Shown here one piece after another: positions 1-6,577 of a stretch of DNA of 8,645 bases (position 1 is its first letter; each line of letters begins with the position of its first letter). The position numbers and the translations under genes are program-made. The stretch spans positions 1-8,645 of the forward strand of contig JANXYS010000025.1 of assembly GCA_025355935.1 (NCBI GenBank), read 5' to 3'. The DNA is from Chitinophagales bacterium. GTDB lineage: Bacteria > Bacteroidota > Bacteroidia > Chitinophagales > Chitinophagaceae. The notes under the pieces were generated by a model that made no database searches, was not told the origin of the DNA, and saw only the letters and a list, made by a program, of their open reading frames with translations.

Positions 1-959
1 ATAAATCCCTTTTCAAAATCAGTATGAATTACACTTGCCGCCTGAGGGGCCTTCCAGCCATGCTCGATTGTCCATGCTCTAACCTCCTGTACTCCGGCTG
101 TAAAATAGGTTGACAGGTTGAGTAATTTGTACGTAGAATGAATAAGCCTGTCAAGAGCGGGCTCTGTCATTTTATATTCTTCCATAAACATCGCCTTATC
201 GTCCGCATCTTCAAACTCTGCGATCTGCGCCTCTACCGCGTTTGTCATGATTATCACCTCATTGCCTTCATTTTTAACTCCTTCAATGAGTGCATCTGAA
301 AATTTATTACCGGTATGCATACTTGCCTCATCAACGTTGGCAACATATAAAACTGGTTTGTCGGTGAGTAAAAATATATCTGCTATTGCAACTTTTTCTT
401 CCTTTGATAATTTGAGCGAGATGACATTTTTTCCCTGCTCCAGGTGCAGTCTGCAGCGCTGTAATACATCAAGTTCCAGTTTCATCTTTGGATCACCGTT
501 CTTGATTAGTTTTTCTGTACGTTGAATTTTCTTTTCAACACTCTCGAGATCTTTTAATTGTAGTTCCGTTTCTATAATCTCCTTATCACTAATAGGGTCT
601 ATTGGTCCCTCATCCCGCAAAATATTTTCATCCTCGAAGCAACGGATTACCTGGATGATAGCGTCGACCTCTCTTATATTCGCCAGGAACTTATTTCCTA
701 GACCTTCTCCTTTGCTCGCTCCCCTCACAAGGCCGGCAATATCAACGATCTCGATCTGCGTTGGCACGGTACGGTTAGGAACAACCAGTTCCTCTAGTTT
801 TTTCAACCGCGGATCCGGAACGTTTACTAGTCCGGTGTTAGGCTCAATAGTGCAAAACCTGTAATTACTGGCCTGCGCTTTTGCGCTGTTACTCACCGCG
901 TTAAAAAGAGTTGATTTACCAACGTTTGGTAAACCCACTATACCTGCCTGTAAAGCCAT
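1..959 (-). CDS. ychF: Redox-regulated ATPase YchF (Obg-family P-loop NTPase), 3' end cut by window edge
   Basis: This encodes YchF/OLA1, a cytoplasmic TRAFAC-class NTPase that prefers ATP to GTP and associates with ribosomes; the role is known from the family. Reading from 959 leftwards, the protein opens MALQAGIVGLPNVGKSTLFN, with the P-loop G-L-P-N-V-G-K-S at residues 9-16. FCTIEPN (switch I region) and the G3 motif D-I-A-G in VDIAGLVRG follow. The base-recognition motif is N-V-D-E rather than N-K-x-D, the change that gives YchF its ATP preference. The last visible part is the C-terminal TGS-like domain (FTAGVQEVRAWTI, then APQAASVIHTDFEKGFI). About 319 codons are visible and the family is about 363-366 aa, so roughly 45 residues lie outside the window. 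It is divergent from the SpmA-SpmB gene. The ATG at 957-959 gives the standard YchF N-terminus. Identification is secure. Confidence 0.97.
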   Translation of the reverse strand, partial: MALQAGIVGLPNVGKSTLFNAVSNSAKAQASNYRFCTIEPNTGLVNVPDPRLKKLEELVVPNRTVPTQIEIVDIAGLVRGASKGEGLGNKFLANIREVDAIIQVIRCFEDENILRDEGPIDPISDKEIIETELQLKDLESVEKKIQRTEKLIKNGDPKMKLELDVLQRCRLHLEQGKNVISLKLSKEEKVAIADIFLLTDKPVLYVANVDEASMHTGNKFSDALIEGVKNEGNEVIIMTNAVEAQIAEFEDADDKAMFMEEYKMTEPALDRLIHSTYKLLNLSTYFTAGVQEVRAWTIEHGWKAPQAASVIHTDFEKGF

Positions 960-986
960 ATTAATAATTATATAAAGTTGACAGTT

Positions 987-1041
987 GAGCGTCCTGGTAG
1001 AAAACTATAAAGACTTCAATCTATAGAACGCTCGTTTTTTT
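987..1041. other. Potential hairpin followed by a T7 run in the ychF leader region
   Basis: GAGCGT (987-992) is complementary to ACGCTC (1028-1033), and inside it CTATA (1005-1009) pairs with TATAG (1022-1026). On the plus strand the outer stem is followed by G and seven T (1035-1041), which looks like a weak intrinsic terminator. However, no plus-strand gene precedes it. On the minus strand it lies within the inferred 5' leader of ychF, so it could equally be a leader structure or block antisense transcription into ychF. The stem is short and interrupted by an asymmetric internal loop, so it may be chance. Confidence 0.25.
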
Positions 1042-1048
1042 AAGTGGG

Positions 1049-1056
1049 CAAAGGTA
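1049..1056 (-). promoter_or_regulatory. Candidate Bacteroidota -7 promoter element for ychF
   Basis: On the minus strand this reads TACCTTTG, a perfect match to the Bacteroidota primary-sigma consensus TAnnTTTG. It is about 90 bp upstream of the ychF start, which would give an untranslated leader of roughly 80 nt. No clear TTTG -33 box sits at the usual 17-23 bp upstream, so the call rests on the -7 element alone. Confidence 0.45.
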
Positions 1057-1088
1057 AGCTTTGTAAATTTCTTTTCATATTAATATAG

Positions 1089-1096
1089 TAATTTTC
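1089..1096 (+). promoter_or_regulatory. Weak candidate -7 element for the SpmA-SpmB gene
   Basis: The sequence TAATTTTC matches TAnnTTTG at all positions but the last. A TTTG at 1060-1063 lies upstream with a 25-bp spacer, slightly longer than usual. It is about 50 bp ahead of the start at 1146. This is suggestive only. Confidence 0.25.
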
Positions 1097-1145
1097 CAAC
1101 TGCATTCAGTGTTCATCATTTATGTACTAAAAAACGCGATATCCT

Positions 1146-2555
1146 ATGGCATTAAGTCGAATCTGGTCGGCATTTATTATTATAGCAATTATTATAGCGG
1201 GTATCAAGTGTTTCGTGTTTCCAATAACTAACCGAGCCATTTTTACCAATATGGTAACTGGTAAATCAGGAGACACGATAAAACTCTCCAGGGTCGACAG
1301 CAGTACTGCAAATCCCTTAACGATCAGCTTTCTGGACAGTAATAAAGGAAAATCCTTCTCAAACGGCGAAATTCAAACTATAAAGTTTTCCGGCAGCAAG
1401 TATTTAAATTTCAAGATCCAATCTGCGGACGGGATTATCGAAACCTGTCAAACCGCGGTAACATTGAGTTTGAAGCTGATTGGCTTTATGGCCCTTTTTA
1501 TGGGATTTATGAGTATAGCGGAGAAGGCTGGAGGTATTAGGTTTCTCTCGCGCATTATTGGTCCTTTCTTTTCTAAAATCTTTCCTGAGATCCCGAAAGG
1601 GCATCCATCCATGGGCCATATGATGATGAATTTTAGCGCGAACCTGCTAGGACTTGATAATGCCGCAACTCCATTTGGCATCAAGGCCATGGAAAGCCTG
1701 CAGGAAATTAACCCTGATAAAGAAACCGCATCCAATTCGCAGATCATGTTTTTATGCTTGCATGCGTCCGGCCTAACACTTATACCAGTAAGTATTATTG
1801 CCCTCAGATCGGCCGCCGGAGCAGCTAACCCCATGGATATATTTATTCCCTGCATGATTGCCACTTTCGTAGCTACTATCGCAGCTATGATTATTGTATC
1901 GGTAAAACAAAAAATAAATGTTTTTCAACCGGTAATCATCAGTTGGGTTTTAGGGATCTCTGCTCTCATATCGCTACTTGTTGTTTACATCCGGTCTTTG
2001 GATACAGATGCTGTGCAACTTTTTTCCGGAGCTCTGAGTAGCGGCATCATTTTACTCATTTTTATTGCGATTATTTTTGCCGGATTATACAAAAAAATTG
2101 ATGTTTTCTCTTCCTTTATAGACGGCGCGAAGGGTGGCTTTGAAACGGCCGTCAAAATCATACCTTACCTCGTGGGCATGCTGGTAGCAATAAGTCTGTT
2201 ACGTACCAGCGGAACTTTCGACGCATTGATCAACGGAATGAAAAGTGTATTTGCGGCTTTAGGAACGGATACGCGTTTTGTAGACGGATTACCCACCGCG
2301 CTGGTTAAGCCCTTCAGTGGTGGCGCGGCGCGGGGAATGATGGTTGACACTATGAAAACTTTAAAACCAGACTCTTTCGCCGGACGATTGAGCTGTATTT
2401 TGCAGGGAAGCAGCGATACGACATTCTATGTCATCGCGGTTTATTTCGGAGCAGTCTCAATCAGGAATACAAGGTATGCAGTAGGTGCCATGTTATTAGC
2501 AGACCTTGTAGGGATCATTACATCAATTGTGCTTTGTTATTTCTTTTTTGGATAA
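1146..2555 (+). CDS. Fused SpmA-SpmB nucleoside-recognition (Gate) domain membrane protein
   Basis: This is a 469-aa inner-membrane protein of the spore maturation protein A/B family (nucleoside recognition, or Gate, domain). The two proteins are separate in Bacillus but fused in Bacteroidota. The N-terminal half is SpmA-like: a membrane segment at about 6-27, hydrophobic helices at about 104-125, and the signature N-L-L-G-L-D-N-A-A-T-P-F-G-I-K-A-M at 166-182. Further helices follow at about 205-222 and 232-252. The C-terminal half (about 290-469) is SpmB-like, with KIIPYLVGMLVAISLLRTSG at 337-356 and LVKPFSGGAARG at 386-397. The family is thought to act in transport or gating of small molecules, but the substrate is unknown, and these bacteria do not sporulate. 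Residues about 28-100 form an unusually long polar segment between the first two membrane helices. It has no operon partner and ends 27 bp from the convergent hydrolase gene. The start is the first in-frame ATG giving the N-terminal helix; there is no Shine-Dalgarno site. Confidence 0.88.
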   Translation: MALSRIWSAFIIIAIIIAGIKCFVFPITNRAIFTNMVTGKSGDTIKLSRVDSSTANPLTISFLDSNKGKSFSNGEIQTIKFSGSKYLNFKIQSADGIIETCQTAVTLSLKLIGFMALFMGFMSIAEKAGGIRFLSRIIGPFFSKIFPEIPKGHPSMGHMMMNFSANLLGLDNAATPFGIKAMESLQEINPDKETASNSQIMFLCLHASGLTLIPVSIIALRSAAGAANPMDIFIPCMIATFVATIAAMIIVSVKQKINVFQPVIISWVLGISALISLLVVYIRSLDTDAVQLFSGALSSGIILLIFIAIIFAGLYKKIDVFSSFIDGAKGGFETAVKIIPYLVGMLVAISLLRTSGTFDALINGMKSVFAALGTDTRFVDGLPTALVKPFSGGAARGMMVDTMKTLKPDSFAGRLSCILQGSSDTTFYVIAVYFGAVSIRNTRYAVGAMLLADLVGIITSIVLCYFFFG

Positions 2556-2582
2556 GCTTAACCTATTAAATCCAAGAGACGA

Positions 2583-3899
2583 TTATTTTTTTTGTCTAAA
2601 TGTTGTCTTATCCTGTTTTGTTTTTGAAGGGCGTAGCTTATTAGGTAGGGAGGGCGCTAAAGGGGGTGCATTTTCGGATTCGTCTTCCTGCGGTTTATCA
2701 AAATAATTGGCAAAAATATTTATGAGATTCTTGGCTTTGTAAGTGGCAGCTGTATAATGATTATTTACAAGAATGATGGTGGCATCCTCATCATGAAGTC
2801 GTATGAATGCAGCGTTGTTACCATGCCACCAGCCATTATGGAAGATCATCTTCTTTCCATTTGGAAAATTGTCCATGCGCCAGCCTAAACCGTAATTCTT
2901 CACACCCGGGCGTTCATTGCTGTAGGGCTTATAAGCCTCATCAAGCGTTGCCTGTTTAAAAATAACATTACTGCTCAAAGCACGATCCCATTTAAGCAGG
3001 TCTCTAACGGTACTGTACACGTTTTTGTCGCCATATACATCATCAAGGTACATTAATGGAATCTCCCTACCACGCCAGTCATAATTTGGTGGAACAGACG
3101 CGCTGTCGGACGGAGTATAGATAAAGGTGTTTTTCATCTGCAGTGGAATAAAAAAAGTTTTATTGATGTATGCAGGAAATTGTTCACCGGTTACTTTTTC
3201 AATAAGAAGAGCAAGCAGGGCATAATTGGTATTACAATAAGTAAAACGGGTATCCGGGGGTGCAATGTTTGTTAGTTCCCCTTTCCTGTTCACCAGATAA
3301 TTAAATACGTCCTGGTTTTTAATATGAACTTTTTTATTAGCCCATAATTTTTCCATGAAATATAGATAGTTGGGTAAGCCACTTCTGTGACTTAATAGAT
3401 TCCTGATGGTGATGCCCGGATAATTAAATGTTGGAAAATATTTACTGTAAAGGTCATCAAGGTTAATTTTTCCATCCTGCCACAATTTGAGAGTAGCCAT
3501 TGCTGTGATGGTTTTTGAAACTGAAGCGATATGAAATGGTGTTACAGAAGTAATAGAATCTTTTCCACCCAGTCTGACAGTTCCCTTATATTTTTCAAAC
3601 ACAATATTGCCTCCCTTAGCGACTAAGATACCGCCATTAAAACCGCTATTTTTCAGCACTGTATCGTACCATGTTAGTGTTTTCTGATATAATTTAGTCC
3701 GCTCAATTTCCGAAATAGTGGAAACTGCAGGCACCGCCAGTATAACGGTATCGGCAATAAAAATTGCCGCAGATTTAGCTGGAGCGGTTTTGCAGGATTC
3801 TAATACACTTGAAGAATAAATAAGAAACAGACCCGAGAGAATGAAAACAACAAATATATGAAAGTAGGTTTTTCGGTACAGACAACGTAGGTATAGCAT
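2583..3899 (-). CDS. Serine hydrolase of the beta-lactamase / PBP4*-like family (class C fold)
   Basis: This is a 438-aa exported or membrane-anchored serine hydrolase of the beta-lactamase-related family (Pfam Beta-lactamase type). The nucleophile motif S-x-x-K is S126-V-S-K129 in HIASVSKTITAM. The second motif is Y221-C-N223 in FTYCNTNYALLALLIEKVTG. The third motif, in place of KTG, is H354-N-G356 in FHNGWWHGNNAAF. The typical L-L-S-H-x-S-G-L segment is at 168-175. Residues about 12-28 form a single hydrophobic stretch, a signal anchor or signal peptide; C36 in VLESC could be an atypical lipobox cysteine. The C-terminal tail beyond about residue 402 is rich in Pro, Lys and Glu and lies outside the catalytic fold. 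Relatives include esterases, D-aminopeptidases and D,D-peptidases, so the substrate cannot be assigned, and beta-lactam resistance should not be assumed. It is divergent from serA across 54 bp and convergent with the SpmA-SpmB gene. Confidence 0.9.
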   Translation of the reverse strand: MLYLRCLYRKTYFHIFVVFILSGLFLIYSSSVLESCKTAPAKSAAIFIADTVILAVPAVSTISEIERTKLYQKTLTWYDTVLKNSGFNGGILVAKGGNIVFEKYKGTVRLGGKDSITSVTPFHIASVSKTITAMATLKLWQDGKINLDDLYSKYFPTFNYPGITIRNLLSHRSGLPNYLYFMEKLWANKKVHIKNQDVFNYLVNRKGELTNIAPPDTRFTYCNTNYALLALLIEKVTGEQFPAYINKTFFIPLQMKNTFIYTPSDSASVPPNYDWRGREIPLMYLDDVYGDKNVYSTVRDLLKWDRALSSNVIFKQATLDEAYKPYSNERPGVKNYGLGWRMDNFPNGKKMIFHNGWWHGNNAAFIRLHDEDATIILVNNHYTAATYKAKNLINIFANYFDKPQEDESENAPPLAPSLPNKLRPSKTKQDKTTFRQKK

Positions 3900-3923
3900 T
3901 CGTAATATTAAGTGAGTATAGAA

Positions 3924-3931
3924 TATATTTG
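3924..3931 (+). promoter_or_regulatory. Candidate -7 promoter element for serA
   Basis: TATATTTG is a perfect match to the Bacteroidota consensus TAnnTTTG and lies 22 bp before the serA ATG. A degenerate -33 box, TTCG at 3899-3902, precedes it with a 21-bp spacer and overlaps the first base of the start codon of the divergent hydrolase gene. The predicted transcript would have a very short leader of about 15 nt, containing AAGGG at 3941-3945 as a possible ribosome-binding sequence. Confidence 0.55.
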
Positions 3932-3953
3932 TGCAAAATAAAGGGTATTTATT

Positions 3954-5192
3954 ATGGCTGAGAAAAAATTAACAAGTTATCCAAAGGAAAAAATCAATAT
4001 TCTTTTTTTAGAGAATATAAGCGACGTGGCGGTAAACCGCTTTATTGATACTGGTTACAGCAATGTAAAGAAACTAACTGGTGCTGTAAATCAGGAAGAA
4101 CTCATTAAAGCTATCAAAGATGTGCATATTCTTGGTATCAGAAGTAAGACACAGGTGACCCCTGAGGTTTTGAAAGCTGCACAAAAGTTACAGGCTATAG
4201 GTTGCTTTTGTATCGGAGTGAACCAGGTCAACCTTGATGCAGCAACCAAACATGGCGTTGCCGTTTTTAATGCTCCGTATAGTAATACACGGAGCGTTGC
4301 AGAATTGGTAATTGCCGCATCAATTATGCTTGTGCGTAAGATAATTGATAAGAACAAGGCTGCGCACGAGGGTCGGTGGATGAAAGATGCCAGCGGCAGT
4401 CATGAGTTACGTGGGAAAACTATAGGCATAATCGGGTATGGAAATATTGGCAGCCAGGTGAGTGTGCTGGCGGAGGCATTGGGTATGAAGGTTCTTTTTT
4501 ACGATGCTGAAACAAAGATGCCTCTAGGCAATGCAACTGATAGCAAGACATTAAAAGAGCTGTTAAAAAATGCAGACGTAGTTACTCTTCATATTCCGGA
4601 GATTCCTTCCACTGAAAACCTTATTAATAAAACCAATTTGCCTTACTTTAAGAAGGGTGCAATACTTATAAATTATGCTCGCGGGACTGTAGTGGATCTT
4701 AATGCATTACGCAAGTTTCTTTTGAGTGATCATTTGGGAGGGGCTGCAATTGACGTATTTCCGGTTGAACCCGAAAAGAACGGCGATCAGTTTGAATCTG
4801 TCCTCCAGGGTCTCCCGAACGTAATTCTTACTCCACACATTGGCGGTAGTACGCAGGAAGCACAAATGAATATCGGCGAAGATGTAAGCAACAAATTATT
4901 TAATTATTTGGAAAAGGGAATAAGCACGGGTTCTCATACGCTTCCTGCGCTGGCGTTACCGCCCCAGGAAGGCGCTCATCGAATTCTGCATATACATCAG
5001 AATGTGCCAGGCGTACTGAGCCAGGTAAACACACTGTTGGGAAAACATAAAATTAATATCGTGGCACAATACCTCAAAAACAATGACCAAATCGGCTACG
5101 TTGTTCTTGATGTTGATAAAAGTCTGAGTAGAAACGCTGTTGAATTATTAAAAAGCATTAAGGAAACCATCAAAGTTCGCATGCTTTATTAA
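3954..5192 (+). CDS. serA: D-3-phosphoglycerate dehydrogenase with C-terminal ACT domain
   Basis: This enzyme oxidises 3-phosphoglycerate to 3-phosphohydroxypyruvate with NAD+, the first committed step of L-serine synthesis, in the cytoplasm. At 412 aa it matches the E. coli-type enzyme (410 aa) along its whole length, including AIGCFCIGVNQV at 81-92 and FNAPYSNTRSVAELVI at 105-120. The NAD-binding Rossmann motif is G161-x-G163-x-x-G166 with acidic D184. The catalytic triad is R243 (YARGTVVD), E272 (PVEPE) and H295 (TPHIGGSTQEAQ). The ACT domain spans about 342-412. By alignment with E. coli, the serine-contact residues H344, N346 and N364 correspond to H348, N350 and N368 here, so serine feedback inhibition is likely retained. 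The Gly-Gly hinge before the ACT domain reads Gly-Ala (G340-A341). It stands alone, with no serB or serC beside it. The start at 3954 gives the expected N-terminus. Confidence 0.97.
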   Translation: MAEKKLTSYPKEKINILFLENISDVAVNRFIDTGYSNVKKLTGAVNQEELIKAIKDVHILGIRSKTQVTPEVLKAAQKLQAIGCFCIGVNQVNLDAATKHGVAVFNAPYSNTRSVAELVIAASIMLVRKIIDKNKAAHEGRWMKDASGSHELRGKTIGIIGYGNIGSQVSVLAEALGMKVLFYDAETKMPLGNATDSKTLKELLKNADVVTLHIPEIPSTENLINKTNLPYFKKGAILINYARGTVVDLNALRKFLLSDHLGGAAIDVFPVEPEKNGDQFESVLQGLPNVILTPHIGGSTQEAQMNIGEDVSNKLFNYLEKGISTGSHTLPALALPPQEGAHRILHIHQNVPGVLSQVNTLLGKHKINIVAQYLKNNDQIGYVVLDVDKSLSRNAVELLKSIKETIKVRMLY

Positions 5193-5251
5193 GGGTTTGT
5201 GCCTCCAACCAGCCGCAGTAAAGGTAATTAAAATTATAATTTGTGATTCTG

Positions 5252-5275
5252 AACTTTCAATAACAATTGAAAGTT
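5252..5275. repeat. Perfect 9-bp inverted repeat over the ndh promoter (candidate operator)
   Basis: AACTTTCAA (5252-5260) and TTGAAAGTT (5267-5275) are exact inverted repeats separated by the six bases TAACAA. The element ends two bases before the TATCTTTG -7 element and covers the position where the -33 box should be, a typical placement for a repressor operator. It could alternatively be a weak hairpin after serA, but no T-tract follows and the arms are A/T-rich, so a terminator is less likely. Confidence 0.45.
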
Positions 5276-5277
5276 TG

Positions 5278-5285
5278 TATCTTTG
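5278..5285 (+). promoter_or_regulatory. Candidate -7 promoter element for the ndh-DUF2071 operon
   Basis: TATCTTTG is a perfect match to the Bacteroidota TAnnTTTG element, 17 bp before the NDH-2 start codon, implying a very short leader. The best -33 candidate, TTTC at 5255-5258, has a 19-bp spacer and lies inside the inverted repeat at 5252-5275. Confidence 0.55.
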
Positions 5286-5302
5286 CTATCTAAATTTAGG
5301 TT

Positions 5303-6577
5303 ATGAAATTAGTTATATTGGGAGGTGGGTTTGGTGGCCTGAGACTGGCGAGAAAGCTAAGTAACAAGCGTGGATTTGAAGTAACTCTAATTGACAGATT
5401 TAATTATCACCAGTTTCAGCCATTGTTTTACCAGGTGGCAACTTCAGGCCTGGATGCGAGCAACATTTCTTTTCCTTTGCGAAAAGTTTTTCATTATTCA
5501 AAGAATGTGCGGTTTCGCATGGCGCAAGTAAAGGAAGTAATGCCCGGCAGCAATAAGGTGGTTACGGATATTGGGGAGTTCGATTATGACTACCTGGTTA
5601 TCGCTACGGGGGCCGGAACCAATTTTTTTGGAAATGCCGCGATGGAGGCTAATGCTTATCCTATGAAAAGTACCGGTGAAGCACTGAAGATCCGGCATAA
5701 AATATTGCAGAATTTTGAGGATGCCTTGAGCGCTCCGAATGACGTTGAAAGACAGCGGTTACTCAACGTAGTGATAGTTGGCGGAGGCCCAACAGGCGTT
5801 GAAATGAGTGGGGCTATCGCCGACATGCGAAAATTTGTGCTCCCTAAGGATTACCCTGAACTTGATTTCACTAAGATGAATATCTACCTCCTTGAAGGTT
5901 CGCCAAATACACTCGGGGTCATGAGTAAGAAAAGCAGTGAACAATCTTGTAGTTATCTGCATAAGCTGGGAGTTATAGTTATGACAAATACAATTTTGAA
6001 AGATTATGACGGGAAGACTGCCGTTACGCAGGACGGCAAAAGAATCGACAGTAGCCTGGTAATATGGGCGGCTGGTATTAAAGGAAATGTTCCTGCCGGA
6101 ATTCAGCCAGATATCATCATGAAGGGTAACCGTATTAAAACGGACAGGCATTGCCAGGTTGTAGGAATGAGTAACATTTTTGCAATTGGTGATGTTGGTT
6201 ATATGGAGGAACCTGCTTTTCCGCACGGCCATCCACAGGTTGCCCCCGTGGCTATCCAGCAGGCTGACATGTTGGTTAACAACCTTACTGCCATAGAAAT
6301 GAAAAGCGGTAATCAGCAAATGGAAGAGTTTGTATATAATGACAAAGGCGCGATGGCCACCGTTGGTCGAAACCTGGCAGTAGTAGACGTACCTAAACCT
6401 AAGCTTCATTTCGGGGGCTTTTTTGCCTGGCTGGTTTGGATGAGTCTGCACCTTATGCTGATACTTGGCGTAAAAAACAGGCTTGCAGTATTTTCCAACT
6501 GGCTGTACAATTACTTTACACGCGATCAGAATCTGAGACTAATCTTTAGGGAGTTTTATAAACAGAAAGAAGCATGA
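5303..6577 (+). CDS. ndh: Type II NADH:quinone oxidoreductase (NDH-2)
   Basis: This is a single-subunit flavoprotein that passes electrons from NADH to the membrane quinone pool (menaquinone in most Bacteroidota) without pumping protons. The 424-aa protein has two dinucleotide-binding folds. The FAD motif is G7-x-G9-x-x-G12 (VILGGGFGGLRLA) with D31 closing the fold, followed by ATGAGTNFFG at 101-110. The NADH motif is G160-x-G162-x-x-G165 (VVIVGGGPTGVEM) with E198 (YLLEGS), which favours NADH over NADPH. The second FAD contact is NIFAIGDVGY (D297). A-I-Q-Q-A-D at 317-322 is the conserved quinone-site segment. A hydrophobic stretch at about 371-391 followed by an amphipathic tail (VFSNWLYNYF) fits the family's C-terminal membrane attachment. 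It lies 110 bp after serA with its own promoter, and overlaps the DUF2071 gene by four bases. Related flavoproteins such as sulfide:quinone reductase were considered, but the QQAD segment and C-terminal region favour NDH-2. Confidence 0.93.
   Translation: MKLVILGGGFGGLRLARKLSNKRGFEVTLIDRFNYHQFQPLFYQVATSGLDASNISFPLRKVFHYSKNVRFRMAQVKEVMPGSNKVVTDIGEFDYDYLVIATGAGTNFFGNAAMEANAYPMKSTGEALKIRHKILQNFEDALSAPNDVERQRLLNVVIVGGGPTGVEMSGAIADMRKFVLPKDYPELDFTKMNIYLLEGSPNTLGVMSKKSSEQSCSYLHKLGVIVMTNTILKDYDGKTAVTQDGKRIDSSLVIWAAGIKGNVPAGIQPDIIMKGNRIKTDRHCQVVGMSNIFAIGDVGYMEEPAFPHGHPQVAPVAIQQADMLVNNLTAIEMKSGNQQMEEFVYNDKGAMATVGRNLAVVDVPKPKLHFGGFFAWLVWMSLHLMLILGVKNRLAVFSNWLYNYFTRDQNLRLIFREFYKQKEA

Noticed and set aside
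247..864. Plus-strand open frames of 92 and 69 codons at 247-525 and 655-864
   Set aside because: They lie opposite ychF, whose minus-strand frame is clearly conserved; their translations are low-complexity Ser/Phe-rich shadows.
1404..1864. Minus-strand frames opposite the SpmA-SpmB gene
   Set aside because: These are shadows of a strongly conserved membrane-protein frame, without motifs or a plausible start context.
2556..2582. Bidirectional terminator between the convergent SpmA-SpmB and hydrolase genes
   Set aside because: The 27-bp gap has only the 6-bp palindrome AAGCTT and no stem with a T-tract.
2583..3899. Annotation of the serine hydrolase as a beta-lactam resistance gene
   Set aside because: The family is broad; the third motif is H-N-G rather than K-T-G, and the gene lies among housekeeping genes with no ampR-like neighbour.
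5759..6451. Minus-strand open frame of 230 codons opposite the NDH-2 gene
   Set aside because: Despite its length, the translation has no recognisable domain, and the plus-strand frame carries all the NDH-2 motifs across the same bases.
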